The notes beneath the pieces are model-generated. The model saw nothing but the letters and a program-made list of their open reading frames with translations. It was not told where the DNA came from and made no database searches. DNA of 64,000 nucleotides. Origin: Rotaria sordida. Lineage: Eukaryota; Rotifera; Eurotatoria; Philodinida; Philodinidae. The stretch spans positions 55,764 to 119,763 of the forward strand of contig CAJNOL010000597.1 of the NCBI GenBank assembly GCA_905250125.1, read 5' to 3'. A program made the position numbers and the translations under genes. Below, piece after piece: positions 24,301-35,700 of this stretch. Positions within the stretch are counted from its first letter, which is position 1. The number at the start of each line of letters is the position of its first letter.

Positions 24301-25469
24301 TGTCGTTGTTGCTGTATCATTAATTTGTAATTGAGTAGAAAATTTTTGATAAAATGCTACAATTGATTCATCAGGTTCTTTTGTATTTGTTGATTGTTCA
24401 TTTTGATCTTGTTCATCATCATCATTTTCATCATCACTCGAAGGTAATTCAATCACAATTAAATGATATCTGATCTGAGTACTTGGTCTGAACAATAAAA
24501 AAAAACAAAAACAACGCACATATTATATATAGAGAGAAAGAAAAAAGAAACGATAATAATGAAATACCTAATTGGACCAAGTAAATCTGGAATAAAATTA
24601 TTTGAATAAAAATCTTTTAATGTACGTAAACAAGTTGTATATTTTTGTACTAATTTTTCATTACGCATTGAATTTGTAACAAAATCACTATCACTTATTG
24701 AATTTAAACGTATAAATTTAAATAAACTTTGAAAATATTGTTCACGTTCAATTGGACGATAATTAACCCATTGTACAATTGTTAAAAAAACATATTCTTC
24801 TTTAGGTATATCTAAATTATCATCAGATAAAACTTCCATTAATGTATGTTCATTTAAATGAACAAATAAATTTTTTTCATATAAACACATAAAATGATCA
24901 ACTATATATTGTAATGTTGTACGACGTAAATTTTCTAATGAATATAATGTTGCTAATTGTTCAATTTGTATACAATTATATATATTCATTTGTAAATAAA
25001 GAAATTTAATAAGTAAATCAGTTAATTCTTTTATTGCTAACATAACACTTGCATTAAACATTTCAAATAAATTATCATATGTTATATCTGTATGACCTGT
25101 ATAAATAAATTCAAGTATACGTTTCATTGTCCATGGTGTTATATCTTGTATACGAACATTGCCTTCTGTTGATTCACGAAAATTATATGAAAACATCGCA
25201 CGAAAATATGGTGATGCAGCAGCTAATATTAAACGATGACAAGCAAATGGAACACCATCAACATATATAGTTACATCAGTAAATAAATCTGATAAACGAA
25301 ATTGATTTATTGTTGAAAATAATGACGATGGATAATCAAAACAATTTATTGTATGACGTGATTGATGATGTTGTTCAATTTGATTTGTTGTTAATGATAT
25401 TGGTATTGAATTTGATGGATGTGAATGTTTTCCGGGAGATGATATAATTTTATTTTTTGAAGTCGACAT
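21349..25469 (-). CDS. KLHL-type BTB-BACK-Kelch protein, probable CUL3 adaptor
   Basis: Four exons (25469-24568, 24487-24260, 22996-22324, 21798-21349) join to 750 residues. KLHL proteins typically bind cullin-3 through the BTB domain and substrates through the Kelch propeller. BTB (about 60-165): LSDLFTDVTIYVDGVPFACHR, LAAASPYFRAMFS, LEFIYTGH. BACK follows: LATLYSLENLRR, FVHLNEHTLMEVLSDD, VQWVNYRPIERE. Exon 2 inserts a disordered acidic block (DDENDDDEQDQ) and a ten-residue polythreonine tract between BACK and Kelch, which lengthens the protein beyond the usual 550-650. The Kelch part has TLYLFGGQLRSGELSD, PRGQHTCV and SVDMFDLITETWTCLG. Later blades are degenerate. The exon 2 donor (GTATAT after Gln-Lys/Asn codon) is my best choice because it restores frame; the 1.26 kb intron 2 might hide another exon. 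Which KLHL number this is cannot be settled by eye. Confidence 0.85.
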
Positions 25470-26443
25470 CTAAAAACGAAAGAATATTTCAAATATGAAA
25501 TATGTGTTTTTTTTGTTTGAAATTCTGAAGCAAACCAAAAAAAATTAGTCTAGTCAAATACAAAAGAAGATTATAATTGGTTGAAATGATGCCATTTTTA
25601 ACGAATTGATCAACATGCAAATAGCGACATCAACATAACAAGAGAGAGAGAACGAACAATAGCGACAATTTGATTTTTTTTTTTATATTCATCGATAGTA
25701 AAAATTCTTCATGATCATATTGCCAGCGGATAATTACTCTTTTTTTCTTTTATTTAATCACATTCTTTTTCTTTTCTTTAGGCAGAAAAAAAAAATGTCG
25801 TAATATTTTTTTTTCTCATTATTCGATCTCCAACTACGAATGATTATTTTCAAGCATTTTTATTCAAAATAAAATAAAAACAAAAGTGTTTTTTATTCTA
25901 TGAAAAATTCTCTCGAAATAAATAAAATTGATTGTTCTAACATTGTTTTTCATTTTGAATCAGTTATTATACACAAAAAAAAAAAGAAAAGAATTTATTC
26001 CGTTTTTCTCGAATCCATTGATTCATTTACGTTCTGTACATAGAATGAGTCATCATAAAATTTTCTTCTTTCTTTTCTTATGTGTCTTGTATTCATTCAT
26101 CGCCGTGTTTTGCTGTTTAACAACGTATATAAATCAAGTAAAAAGAATACAACAGACTCATACTTACTTTCCTCTGATCGTCTCAGTGATCAATAATACT
26201 GAACATCCAGGACGAGGTTTTGGCATTGCACTTCGCCATAAACTAAATCCTGCTTTCGCTCCACATCGGGGCGAAGAGAGAGGTCAATTTGTTAGCAGCG
26301 TCTCTGCGTTCGCGCTCAGACCGTTTAATAAAACAAGAAAAAAAAAAAGAAAAAAGAAAAGTCATTATTTTTTTTTCTTGTCACTTCAAACTCGGCAGGA
26401 ATTTTATTGATAAAATTTTTCAATCATTCTTTTGTTTAATATC
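25470..26443. promoter_or_regulatory. Divergent intergenic region of Kelch gene and unknown gene
   Basis: The two genes start 974 bp apart on opposite strands, so the gap probably holds both promoters. A GC-richer block at about 26160-26330 (CGGGGCGAAGAGAGAGG, GCGTCTCTGCGTTCGCGC) stands out in otherwise AT-rich DNA. It lies just upstream of the plus-strand start, where a promoter or 5' UTR is expected. An open frame crosses it (25928-26410), but the downstream part is polylysine from an A-rich run and I do not count it as a gene. Confidence 0.4.
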
Positions 26444-27177
26444 ATGACAACAAAACAAGATGTTAAACTAAATACAAAAAATAATATTAGTAGATCTTCT
26501 CCATTTCCACCAGCTTTATATCAAATACAATATCCAAATTGTCGTACAGGAATGTTTAGTCTTCGTGTACCATTTAAAAATTTTCATATGAATAATAATC
26601 AACAACAAATATCAACACATAGTTCTACTCCTAATGTTATACATCCAGAATATTTACATGTTAATCAACGTAAATTTTTCATTTTTTTTTTTTTTGTTCG
26701 ATTCATTCAATAGAATCTCTTTTAGTAAATCAACAAGAACTATCTATCGCTCGTCATTCATTACAACGAGATGCTCAAGTTCAATGTTCACTTGTATCTT
26801 TAGATAATCATGATAAAATAGATATACAAAGACAAAAAATACTTGTAACAAATTCATCTGATAGTGAGTATTTTAGTCCTCGTTATCGTGTTCAATTACA
26901 ATTACGACCAATGCAACCAAATATTTATGAAGTATGGAATGTTGAAACTCCACCACCACCACCACCACGATCAATTCCGATAAATGAACCAATTAAACAT
27001 CGAGAACCATCGATACGTATTCGTTCGCCACGTTTAGTTGATATAAAACCTATGAGTGATGATGAATCTGATTATGATGATCATATAGTCTATACTCATC
27101 GTCCACGAAGGACACATTTACCAGCAAACGTACGAATGGTATGCGTTAGACAAGACGCAAATACAATTTGTTATTAA
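26444..27177 (+). CDS. Unrecognised basic/proline-containing protein
   Basis: Two exons (26444-26669 and 26714-27177), joined across a 44 bp GT-AG intron, give 229 residues. The ATG at 26444 begins MTTKQDVKLNTK. I recognise no domain. Visible features: LYQIQYPNCRTGMFSLRVPF near residue 25; a predicted extended segment around SPRYRVQLQLRPMQPNIYEVW; a run of six prolines (VETPPPPPPRS); and an acidic stretch DDESDYDD followed by a basic HRPRRTH. There is no signal peptide or membrane segment. Most of it is probably disordered, which suggests a cytoplasmic or nuclear adaptor. Its stop lies only 149 bp from the RPA1 stop (convergent). Frame continuity across the intron supports a real gene; function is unknown. 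Confidence 0.65.
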
Positions 27178-27326
27178 AAAAAAAATTTTTTACTCGATAT
27201 CAAATTTCATTAATGAGCAACAGTTGTTGTTATTGTTATTAAAGAAACACACACACAAAAAAAAAAAACATGAATATCTATCTAATAAGAAACATAATTT
27301 ATTACAAAAAAAAAAAAAGAAAATAT

Positions 27327-30114
27327 CTAGTCTAATAAAATACATGACATTCTACCAATATCTTCAAGATATAAACGACACATAAGACGAGCATCAATTG
27401 ATTCAATACCTACACATGTAAATTGAAGTCGATCATGATTCTAAATAAGATTATTTTTCAAATTTATTTTTTTTTTCAAATTAAACTTACATTATAATGA
27501 TTTAATTTAACACGAATAAGAAACATTTTTTCTTGTCCACATATACTCATTAATTTTTGATAAGCTTTATCTTCATCATCTTTAGATTTTCCATAGGGAA
27601 ATTGTTCCGATGAACAACCAAATAATATTTCACTTTCTTTTTCAAAAAAACTAACCCATTGATAACCAGTTGAATCTGATAAAAGAATCTAATAAATAAA
27701 TATATATGTAGAATATTCTCTTAAAATAAAAACCTATAACATACACTCGTCATATAAAGTAATTTAAAATCTTCATAATTTAAATCACATTTTGAACAAT
27801 AATATGTTCCATCATTATTATCTTGTAATTTCTTTTTACAATCAAAACGAGTACAAGCCTATAAAAATTAGAGTTTCTTTTTTTTTTTTATCTTTTCAAT
27901 ATATAAAATATTATTATTTTACTTTATAAACAGGATCATGTCGTACAAATGTACATACAGCTTTAATTCGAAATATTTCACTATTAACAATTGATGACAT
28001 ATTTAATTCATATTCAGCTACTTGACTAAATGTTTTCCATGGAACTAATTTAATTAGAATGAACAAAATAACTAAACAAAAAAATTTTTTTTTTGTTTTT
28101 CTTTTACTATTTTCATGTTTATTTGATTGAATAGTAAGATCTATCATATCAATATTCATTCCTTCTTCAAGATACCATTTACGAAGCTCATGAGCTATTG
28201 ATAAATCAGGATCAATTTGTAATTGTGTACTAGCTAGTACAGATAATGTTCGTTCTTTAAATAAAGAATTTTTTTTTGTTTTGATTTGTATAATTATATT
28301 TATAAATACCTCCATTGAAATCTTTTACACAAACACCTTTTAACATAATTACAGCTCGAATAGTTGATGATTGAAAATTTTCAGCCTGAAAAAAAAAACA
28401 AACATTTTCAATCGAAAGTTTTTTTATGTTTGAATTTTTGACATACTGTTCGATACCATAGTGTAACAGTTATTTGACCAGTTCGATCAAGAATAAGAAT
28501 ATCACGTTTTGTATAATCTTTATTTTGTTTACTTTTTCCATGAATAATATCATTGATACTCATTACTATGCCAATAACATCTTAAAATTAAAAAAAAAAA
28601 CAAGAGGATTAAGAGTATCAGAAAGATTTTTTTGTTTTTTGACAAACCAATAAATGAATTCGTTTCTATATTTTGTATTTGATTAATTGGTATAAAATGT
28701 AAACGTTGCATTGGAATACTTGATATATTATCTAAACATCGTTCAATAATTGTTTCATTATTAAATGTCATTTCAAAATCATTATTAAAAGTATTAAATT
28801 GTTTATTAGCATATTTGATTTGAGCTTGTGTAATGTAATAAATCTAAAAATTAGAAGTTATTTTGTTTTTTCTTGAATTGAATTTAAAGAAAAAGAAAAA
28901 AATCTAACATTGCCAACAATAAGAATTGGTTCAAGTCGATCACAATCATCACCAAAACCAGTTGCACGTATTTCACTTGTTTCATCAATAAAATTACAAT
29001 TAAATAAACGACCATCACCATTTAAATATGTACGAATTGGTGTTTTATTTGCAACACGAACTCGAATTGTCCATCTATGAAAATATTTTTATGTTTAGTT
29101 TTTTTGAAAATACTAATCAAATATTTTATTTTACCTATTTTGAAAAGGATTAAGTGTTTCAATTTTAAATAAACGATTATTTTTAATTGAATCAATATTT
29201 GTTATTGTTATTGTTGATGATGATGGAGGTGGAAGTACAGGCAATTCTTTGCTTATTGGAGCTATCGGATGTTTGAAAATCGAATCTAAACGATAGATAA
29301 TATGTCATTATTTATTGAGAATGGAACTCGTTGAATTAGGCAAGTCTGAAAATTTTGAATCCGACAGATTCTAGTTAAGGAAAAAAGTAACTTTGAATAT
29401 AATTGATATTTACTAGTAACTTTTGGTTGTAGAACATCTTTAGTTGTTGATGTTGTTAAAGTATTATCTTCATTTAGATCAGCTGTCAATAATGAAATAG
29501 GATTTCCAATTCTATGTGTAGCTATATCCAAAATAGTTATTTGAAGAATTTGTAAAATCATTCTATTAGAATGAAAAAAATTTATTTCTTATAATTTATT
29601 TTTCTCTAGAAATACTTTGCTGTTTGTCCTTTAAGATCACTACGTAAATAACGATCAAGTCGAATAATAGAATATTCTTGTAATTGACCATTTGTTACTA
29701 AATCATTTAATTGTACAGTTAAAACACAAGCTGAAAAATTTTTAAAATAAATGTTAAATTTCTTTTTTTGTTTTTTTTTTTTTAGTAATCATCTATGTTT
29801 ATTTTACAAGGTAAAAAATGTTTGCCATCAGAAAGAATAAGTCGATAACGTTGAGTTTTTTTATGTTGACTAGCTGTCATTGAAGATTCACTCACTGGTT
29901 TTGAATCCATTAATTTAATATTCTGAAATAGAATTTTTACAAGAAAAAAAAAAAAAATTTATATTTTTCGTCGATAATATTTTACCAGCACTTGTAAAAT
30001 AGGCTGTTCACCACTACTACTATTCTTAGCAAAACGCTAGAAGAAATAAAAATATGATAATGCAAACAATCAAATGGAATATACCATTAAAGCGCCAGTT
30101 GTTAATTTTTGCAT
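27327..30114 (-). CDS. RPA1: RPA1 (RPA70), large subunit of replication protein A
   Basis: RPA1 binds single-stranded DNA in replication, repair and checkpoint signalling as part of the RPA heterotrimer. Fifteen exons: 30114-30085, 30036-29985, 29922-29808, 29730-29616, 29562-29414, 29285-29135, 29074-28909, 28843-28648, 28580-28448, 28385-28310, 28254-28108, 28044-27923, 27858-27745, 27688-27491 and 27440-27327. They join to 625 residues (human 616). The N-terminal OB fold spans about 1-120, followed by a linker. DBD-A begins NPFQNRWTIRVRV and includes YANKQFNTFNNDFEMTFNN. DBD-B includes DVIGIVMSIND and VKDFNGERTLSVLAS. DBD-C has LVPWKTFSQ-like entry (IPWKTF in the joined frame) and an intact C-x4-C-x13-C-x2-C zinc motif, then SDSTGYQWVSFFE. 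All introns are 36-129 bp. The F-box gene starts 776 bp away, head to head. Confidence 0.96.
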
Positions 30115-30890
30115 GATGATTTTTTTTTGTGAAATTTCAAAACAGTATTTCAAAATGGAAATCTAAAATAAAATATTTGTGTACACAACGTTGCTTATAC
30201 GAGCAATCTATATAAGAACTAAGTTCTTCACAATTTAAAAAAAAGACAAGAAAATTATGTTTTTCTTTAATGAGAAATATAAATTTATACTTAGCAAACT
30301 CAAAAATAGCAAACACACGTGATGATCTTATCCTCTAATGCATTTACAGGAAGATAAACATCAAAGATAGAATAGATCCGTAACTTTTTTGGAACCGAAC
30401 TGATTTCATCTCTAATAAACCATAGTTTATGTAACAAACATAAGCTTCAGTATAATATTACATACAAAGTTTAAGGATCTAGTATTCAAAATGTATATAG
30501 TACACTCTTTTTTTTCTCTGATCATCATGTAAAATGATGTGTATTTTAGAAGCAGCAGATATTCTGTATATTTAGTATTGGAAACATGGCTTTGTAACGG
30601 TTATATTCGTTTCGTACGAAAGAAAATAAATCAACTAATAGAAGATTATTGATTTATTTAAATGAAATTTTTTTAAAGAAAATATCAAATTGAATATATT
30701 TTAAAATTATGAAAATAAAAAATTAAATAATATTCAATAAAACATATTAGTTTTTAGATTAGCAAAAAAAACCCGCTCTAGTATTTAACGCCATCTATGT
30801 CGAACAAATTGTTGCGATTGAATGAATTGTAAATGTTTTTCTACTGCACGTTTTTTTTTCTTCTTCAAATACAGATCAATCTTCTTTTGG
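30115..30890. promoter_or_regulatory. Divergent intergenic region of RPA1 and F-box gene
   Basis: 776 bp separate two oppositely oriented starts, so both promoters are likely here. No individual site can be named. I see no gene inside. Confidence 0.4.
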
Positions 30891-32776
30891 ATGATCAACA
30901 TGAGACATTTTTCGGATTTTCCCGATGAAATTTTATGTAAAATATTTGAATATTTAAGTCCATTTGATGCACTTTATTCTTTTATTAATCTTAATATTCG
31001 TTTTAATCATTTATTAATTCCATTTAAACGATATATTGATTTAACTTATTTATCATATGAACAATTTATGAATTATATTAATACTATTTTACCTATAATA
31101 AGTCAAGATGAACAATTATATTTTATGAAATTAGGAAATGCACGAACTCCTGGTCAGATAGAATTATTTAATAGATTAATGAATGATAAAATTTATCGTA
31201 ATTATTTTAATTATATTGATAAAATTCTTATTGAATCACCTCGTTTAAATGAATTAATTAATTTTGTTGAAAAATTTCTTTCATCTTTATCAAATTTAAT
31301 ATCACTTTCAATTACAATTGATAGTATACGTGATGAAGATTTTCAAAAATGGACACAATTAATTGTTCATTCTGTTCTTTCAATATCAACATTAATTAAA
31401 CTTTCAATTGAAATGCCTACTGGACTTGTTCTTTCACGTTTATCAAATACAATTATGTTAAATTCATTAATTGATTTAACATTAAATGTTACACTTGTTA
31501 CAGATTTACTTATTCTTATACAACGTATTCCAAATGTTGAAAATCTTTCAATACGTATTGGTTGGTGGACAAGTGGTGATCGAACTTTAGTTAAAATGCT
31601 TGATGAAATGCGTTTAAATAATAATAGAAAATCATTTTTAAATAATTTAAAAAGTTTTCATTTAACTATTGATTCAATATTAACATTTCAATTTGAACAT
31701 CTTGAACAAGTATTATATAGAATTTTGAATAGTGAAACAACTTATAGTTTTTGTTTTATATTACGACATTGTTTAAATCATAATAGTGAATTAACACAAT
31801 TCATTGATGGTCAACGATGGGAAAATTTATTATCATCATATTTATTATTAAATCAATTTGATTTATTTATTCGAATAACTGGATGTTTTTCAATTGAAGA
31901 AGAAAATTATAAAATAAATTCATTTAAATCTAAATATTTTCTTGAAAAAAAATGGTTTTTTTCTTATTTTAAATATTCATTGAGAGATAGTATTATATTT
32001 TATTCAATTCCATATAAAAATAAAGAATTATTTGATATATCAATAAATAATCATGAAATATTTAAAAATTTTCCTATTAATTATACATCAAATTTATTAA
32101 TTGATCAAACAAATAATGGATCATATCAATTTAATTATTCAACATTTTATTTTATGTTAAAACATTTTCCTTCTCTTCAAGAATTACGTCTTATTCAATT
32201 TAATATGAATTTTTCGATAATTAATCCAATTCATATTCCATCATTACATACATTAAAAATTGAAAAAGAACGAAATGTAAATTTATCTAAACTACTTGAA
32301 TTATTACCTTTAATAAATACATTATTTATACCTTATTTTGCTATTGATGATCGAAATAAATCATCAGAGTAAGTAAGACAACAATTAAAAAGAAAACAGT
32401 TTTTTTTTTTAATTTTTTTGAAACTAATTTTTCTTTTTTTGTTTTTAATAGTGTTTATCAATATAATCGAATAAGTGAACTATCTTTAATTGATATTCCT
32501 GCAAACGATATTAATCAAATTCCATTATTTTTAAATCGATTTCCTAATCTACGTTTTCTTCATATTCATATATACAATCAACGTATGACCGATGAATATT
32601 TATTAATAAATTTGAATGAAATTATTCAAAAGTTTCATTCAATTATTTATTTGAAATTACAATTAGAAAAAGATGTTAATTCATCTGTTAATTGGAAAGA
32701 ACAATGGAATGGTCGAGTAAAAATGTATTTCACCGATATCATCTTTGTTGGAGTACTTGTACATCTATGGTTTTGA
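30891..32776 (+). CDS. F-box protein with leucine-rich tail
   Basis: Two exons (30891-32368 and 32452-32776) give 600 residues. Residues 5-45 form an F-box (FSDFPDEILCKIFEYL, FDALYSFINLNIRFNHLL), the SKP1-binding motif of SCF ubiquitin ligases. The rest is leucine/isoleucine-rich with loosely repeating strand-helix units (LSNLISLSITIDSI, LINTLFIPYF, FPNLRFLHIHIY), as in divergent LRR substrate-binding domains. I recall large families of such F-box proteins in bdelloid rotifers. The ATG at 30891 is used because the F-box begins directly after it; another ATG in frame at 30900 is equally possible. No lesions. The substrate is unknown. Confidence 0.82.
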
Positions 32777-35700
32777 ACGGATATTATTTTCTTTTTTTGT
32801 TTTTTTTTTTGTCTTTTATATTATTACTCTGTTATTTTACCATTGTTTTTACTTCTTGCAATAAAGAATTTCATTGATTCGATATAGTAATCTAAATATC
32901 AACGATTGAAACAATAAAATGAGATAGTAGATTGCAAATTAAATAATAATATTAATTTCGAAAATTTTTCTCATTGAACATATTATTCGACAATGTAATT
33001 CTTACTATATATGAAATTTCTTATAAATTTTATCATATTTTCTGTTATATAGTTTTTCTCTATATTCTTCCTAGTAGAATGTTGACGTACATCTTTTGTT
33101 GTTAGTCTTTTCACAATTGTTCGATGACACAGAAACGATTCCTAGGGAGAATAATGTGTATCGATTGTCATTTGAGAAAACTAGACAAATATTATTATCG
33201 AATAGTTAATGCTAATCAATTGAAAAGCATTCGTGCATATAGACTTGTATATCTTATTGTTAATTTCTAATTTCATCACTATTTTTAAAATAGTTTCAAT
33301 AAATAAGTTCATTATCAAGATTTTGATGAGAAAAAAAAAATTATTAATATTGTATTATAGAATAATTTTTCTATTCAGTCTTGTAGAATTCTTTTAAATA
33401 TAAGATAATATATTATATTTGAACTTTTTATTGTTATAATACAAAAAGATATCATAGATTTATTTTATATATTTGAAACAATTCTCATTGACTTTTTGTT
33501 TTTAAAGTTTTACGATAGTAATTGACTTTAACAATATATATAGAATGGAAGTTTATTGTCTTTTTTTTTGCTATTTATCTTTTTTTTTTTAACTTCTTAT
33601 TTAATTAGCCTTCACAATTTAAGTTATATTTTATTACACAGTCACATATAATATAATATATGACATACAGTTTTTTTTTCTCGAGACAGATCGATAAATA
33701 ATGTTGCCATTTATTTAAATGTAATATATGATTATCATAATTACATATAAATATTTGTTCTATATTTTACCATTTATTTAAAATAGATAAAATGAATGAA
33801 AATAAAGATTGATAATTCTAATTTGAATACATTTCAAAATAATATATTAACAATTATACGAATCATCATCATATCAATGCTTTACAACATTGTATGATAA
33901 TGTATAATATAGGCGAAAGAAAAAACAAAATCTTCAGGGGTGGATTATTAACTTGAAAGATGACGGAAAAAAAAAACCATTTTCTCTTTCTCTCTTTATA
34001 TATAAATATCATAAATGAGACTGTTGTGTTGCTCGTTGTTGTTGTTATGCATAAAATCATGCGAATCATTTCTGGTTGCTATTTTCATTGTTATTTTTGT
34101 GTTGTTGACTAGATGTTGATGGGATAGACGAAATGAAACGGATGTTTTATGCAAACTAACTATTGTTAAAATATAGACAAAAGAACAAAAAAAAGCCAAG
34201 GTAAGTGCTAAAGTGCTTGGTCAATTTATAATAATAGTCATAGAGGAAATATAAAGTAACATTGTATTTTTTTTTATGTTATTTTTATTATGTAATTATT
34301 TTGTTCAATCATAAAGATCTTTTTTTTTTTGTGAAACAAAAATAAATATAAACTAGAATAACAATCGTACAAAAACTTTTTCAATTCAAAGAGAAAATGT
34401 ATTGTTTTCTTTTATTTTTTTGTCGTTATTTCGATTCAATGAGTTTACTGATAAATGGGTTTATTGTATTTTTTTTTTTTTATGGTCATTTATTAAGAAG
34501 AGAATAGTGAAGTATACTTTAGTAAACCAGATTATAGGTGCATTGTTTATACGAATAGAAGTATTTATTTCGTTAAGAAAATAATTTTGATATTATTTAG
34601 ACTTTGTTAGTTAGTTATATATTGAAATAGTATGAATGTAGAAAATAAATAAAAATCATCTCTCTCTCTCAGATTTTGATACATTTCTTCTGGATTATAA
34701 AATACAAAGAATTATGGATGAAGATAAGTTTCTAGGATTCTCTAAATTTTGTTATTTTCTATTTTTATTTATGTATTGTTCATGAACAGGATATTGAGAC
34801 TCATAGGTTTTGATACCCTGCATCGTCGCAGTTGTAATATAATAGTCGTAGTGGTGTTGAGCATAATCTTTTTCAGGCATATATTATAGATTCATTTAAT
34901 TTCCCGTCTTCTTTTCTAATCTTTGCTTTGGTTTTTTTCCTCGATTCTCTTTAGTTATAATGTTGCACATCAAGTTGATATGTGGGTGTATGTCTGCAAG
35001 CTTATCTAATGTAAACCGGTGAGTGGAACCAGTAGAAAATGTTCAATCGAAGATAAAATCTTAAATAAGAGAGAAAAAAGAGATTATAAAGAGAAAAGTA
35101 GATTAGTAGTGTAATCGGATCCTTGTAAACAGATGACAAGAAACAGACAAAAAGGAAGGACGTTGACTGAAGAGACAGTAGTAATGCTAAATGAAGAAAA
35201 AAAAAAAAGACACGTATATTCCCGCTTTCTTCTTATCTCTTGTTTTTTTTTTCTTTGTTATTGTTGACACATTTTTATCCATTGATTGATGAATTTATAT
35301 AATAATGATTATCCAAAAAAAAATATTGTAAGAACTTTAGTATTTATGATTTTTAAAAAGTTGCTTTTTTTTTTTTTTTTGTTATATTTATATCGTTGAT
35401 AATCATTGAAAGAATTAAGAATTGAATTATAAATAGAATAAAAAAGAAAACAAAATTATGACCAGTCTCATGTCAATGATTCAAGTTTATATTATTGTCT
35501 TTAACGAGAAAAAGAGACAGATGAAATTCTTTATCATATTCTGTTATTCTTGCTTTTTTTGAAGAATATGACTAAAAGCTCTATTGAACAGTCATTGATT
35601 GTTTGCCGAAAATATACGAGTGCTATCTTTCTGTCATTTCTTTTGTGTCCGTCGTTCGAACAATACTATTAAAAGAAATATAATTTCTAGGCGGTACGAT

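Noticed and set aside
25928..26410. 160-codon plus-strand frame upstream of the unknown gene
   Set aside because: It has hydrophobic and polylysine segments from homopolymers. It ends before the next gene without a splice link, so it is better explained as promoter or 5' UTR DNA.
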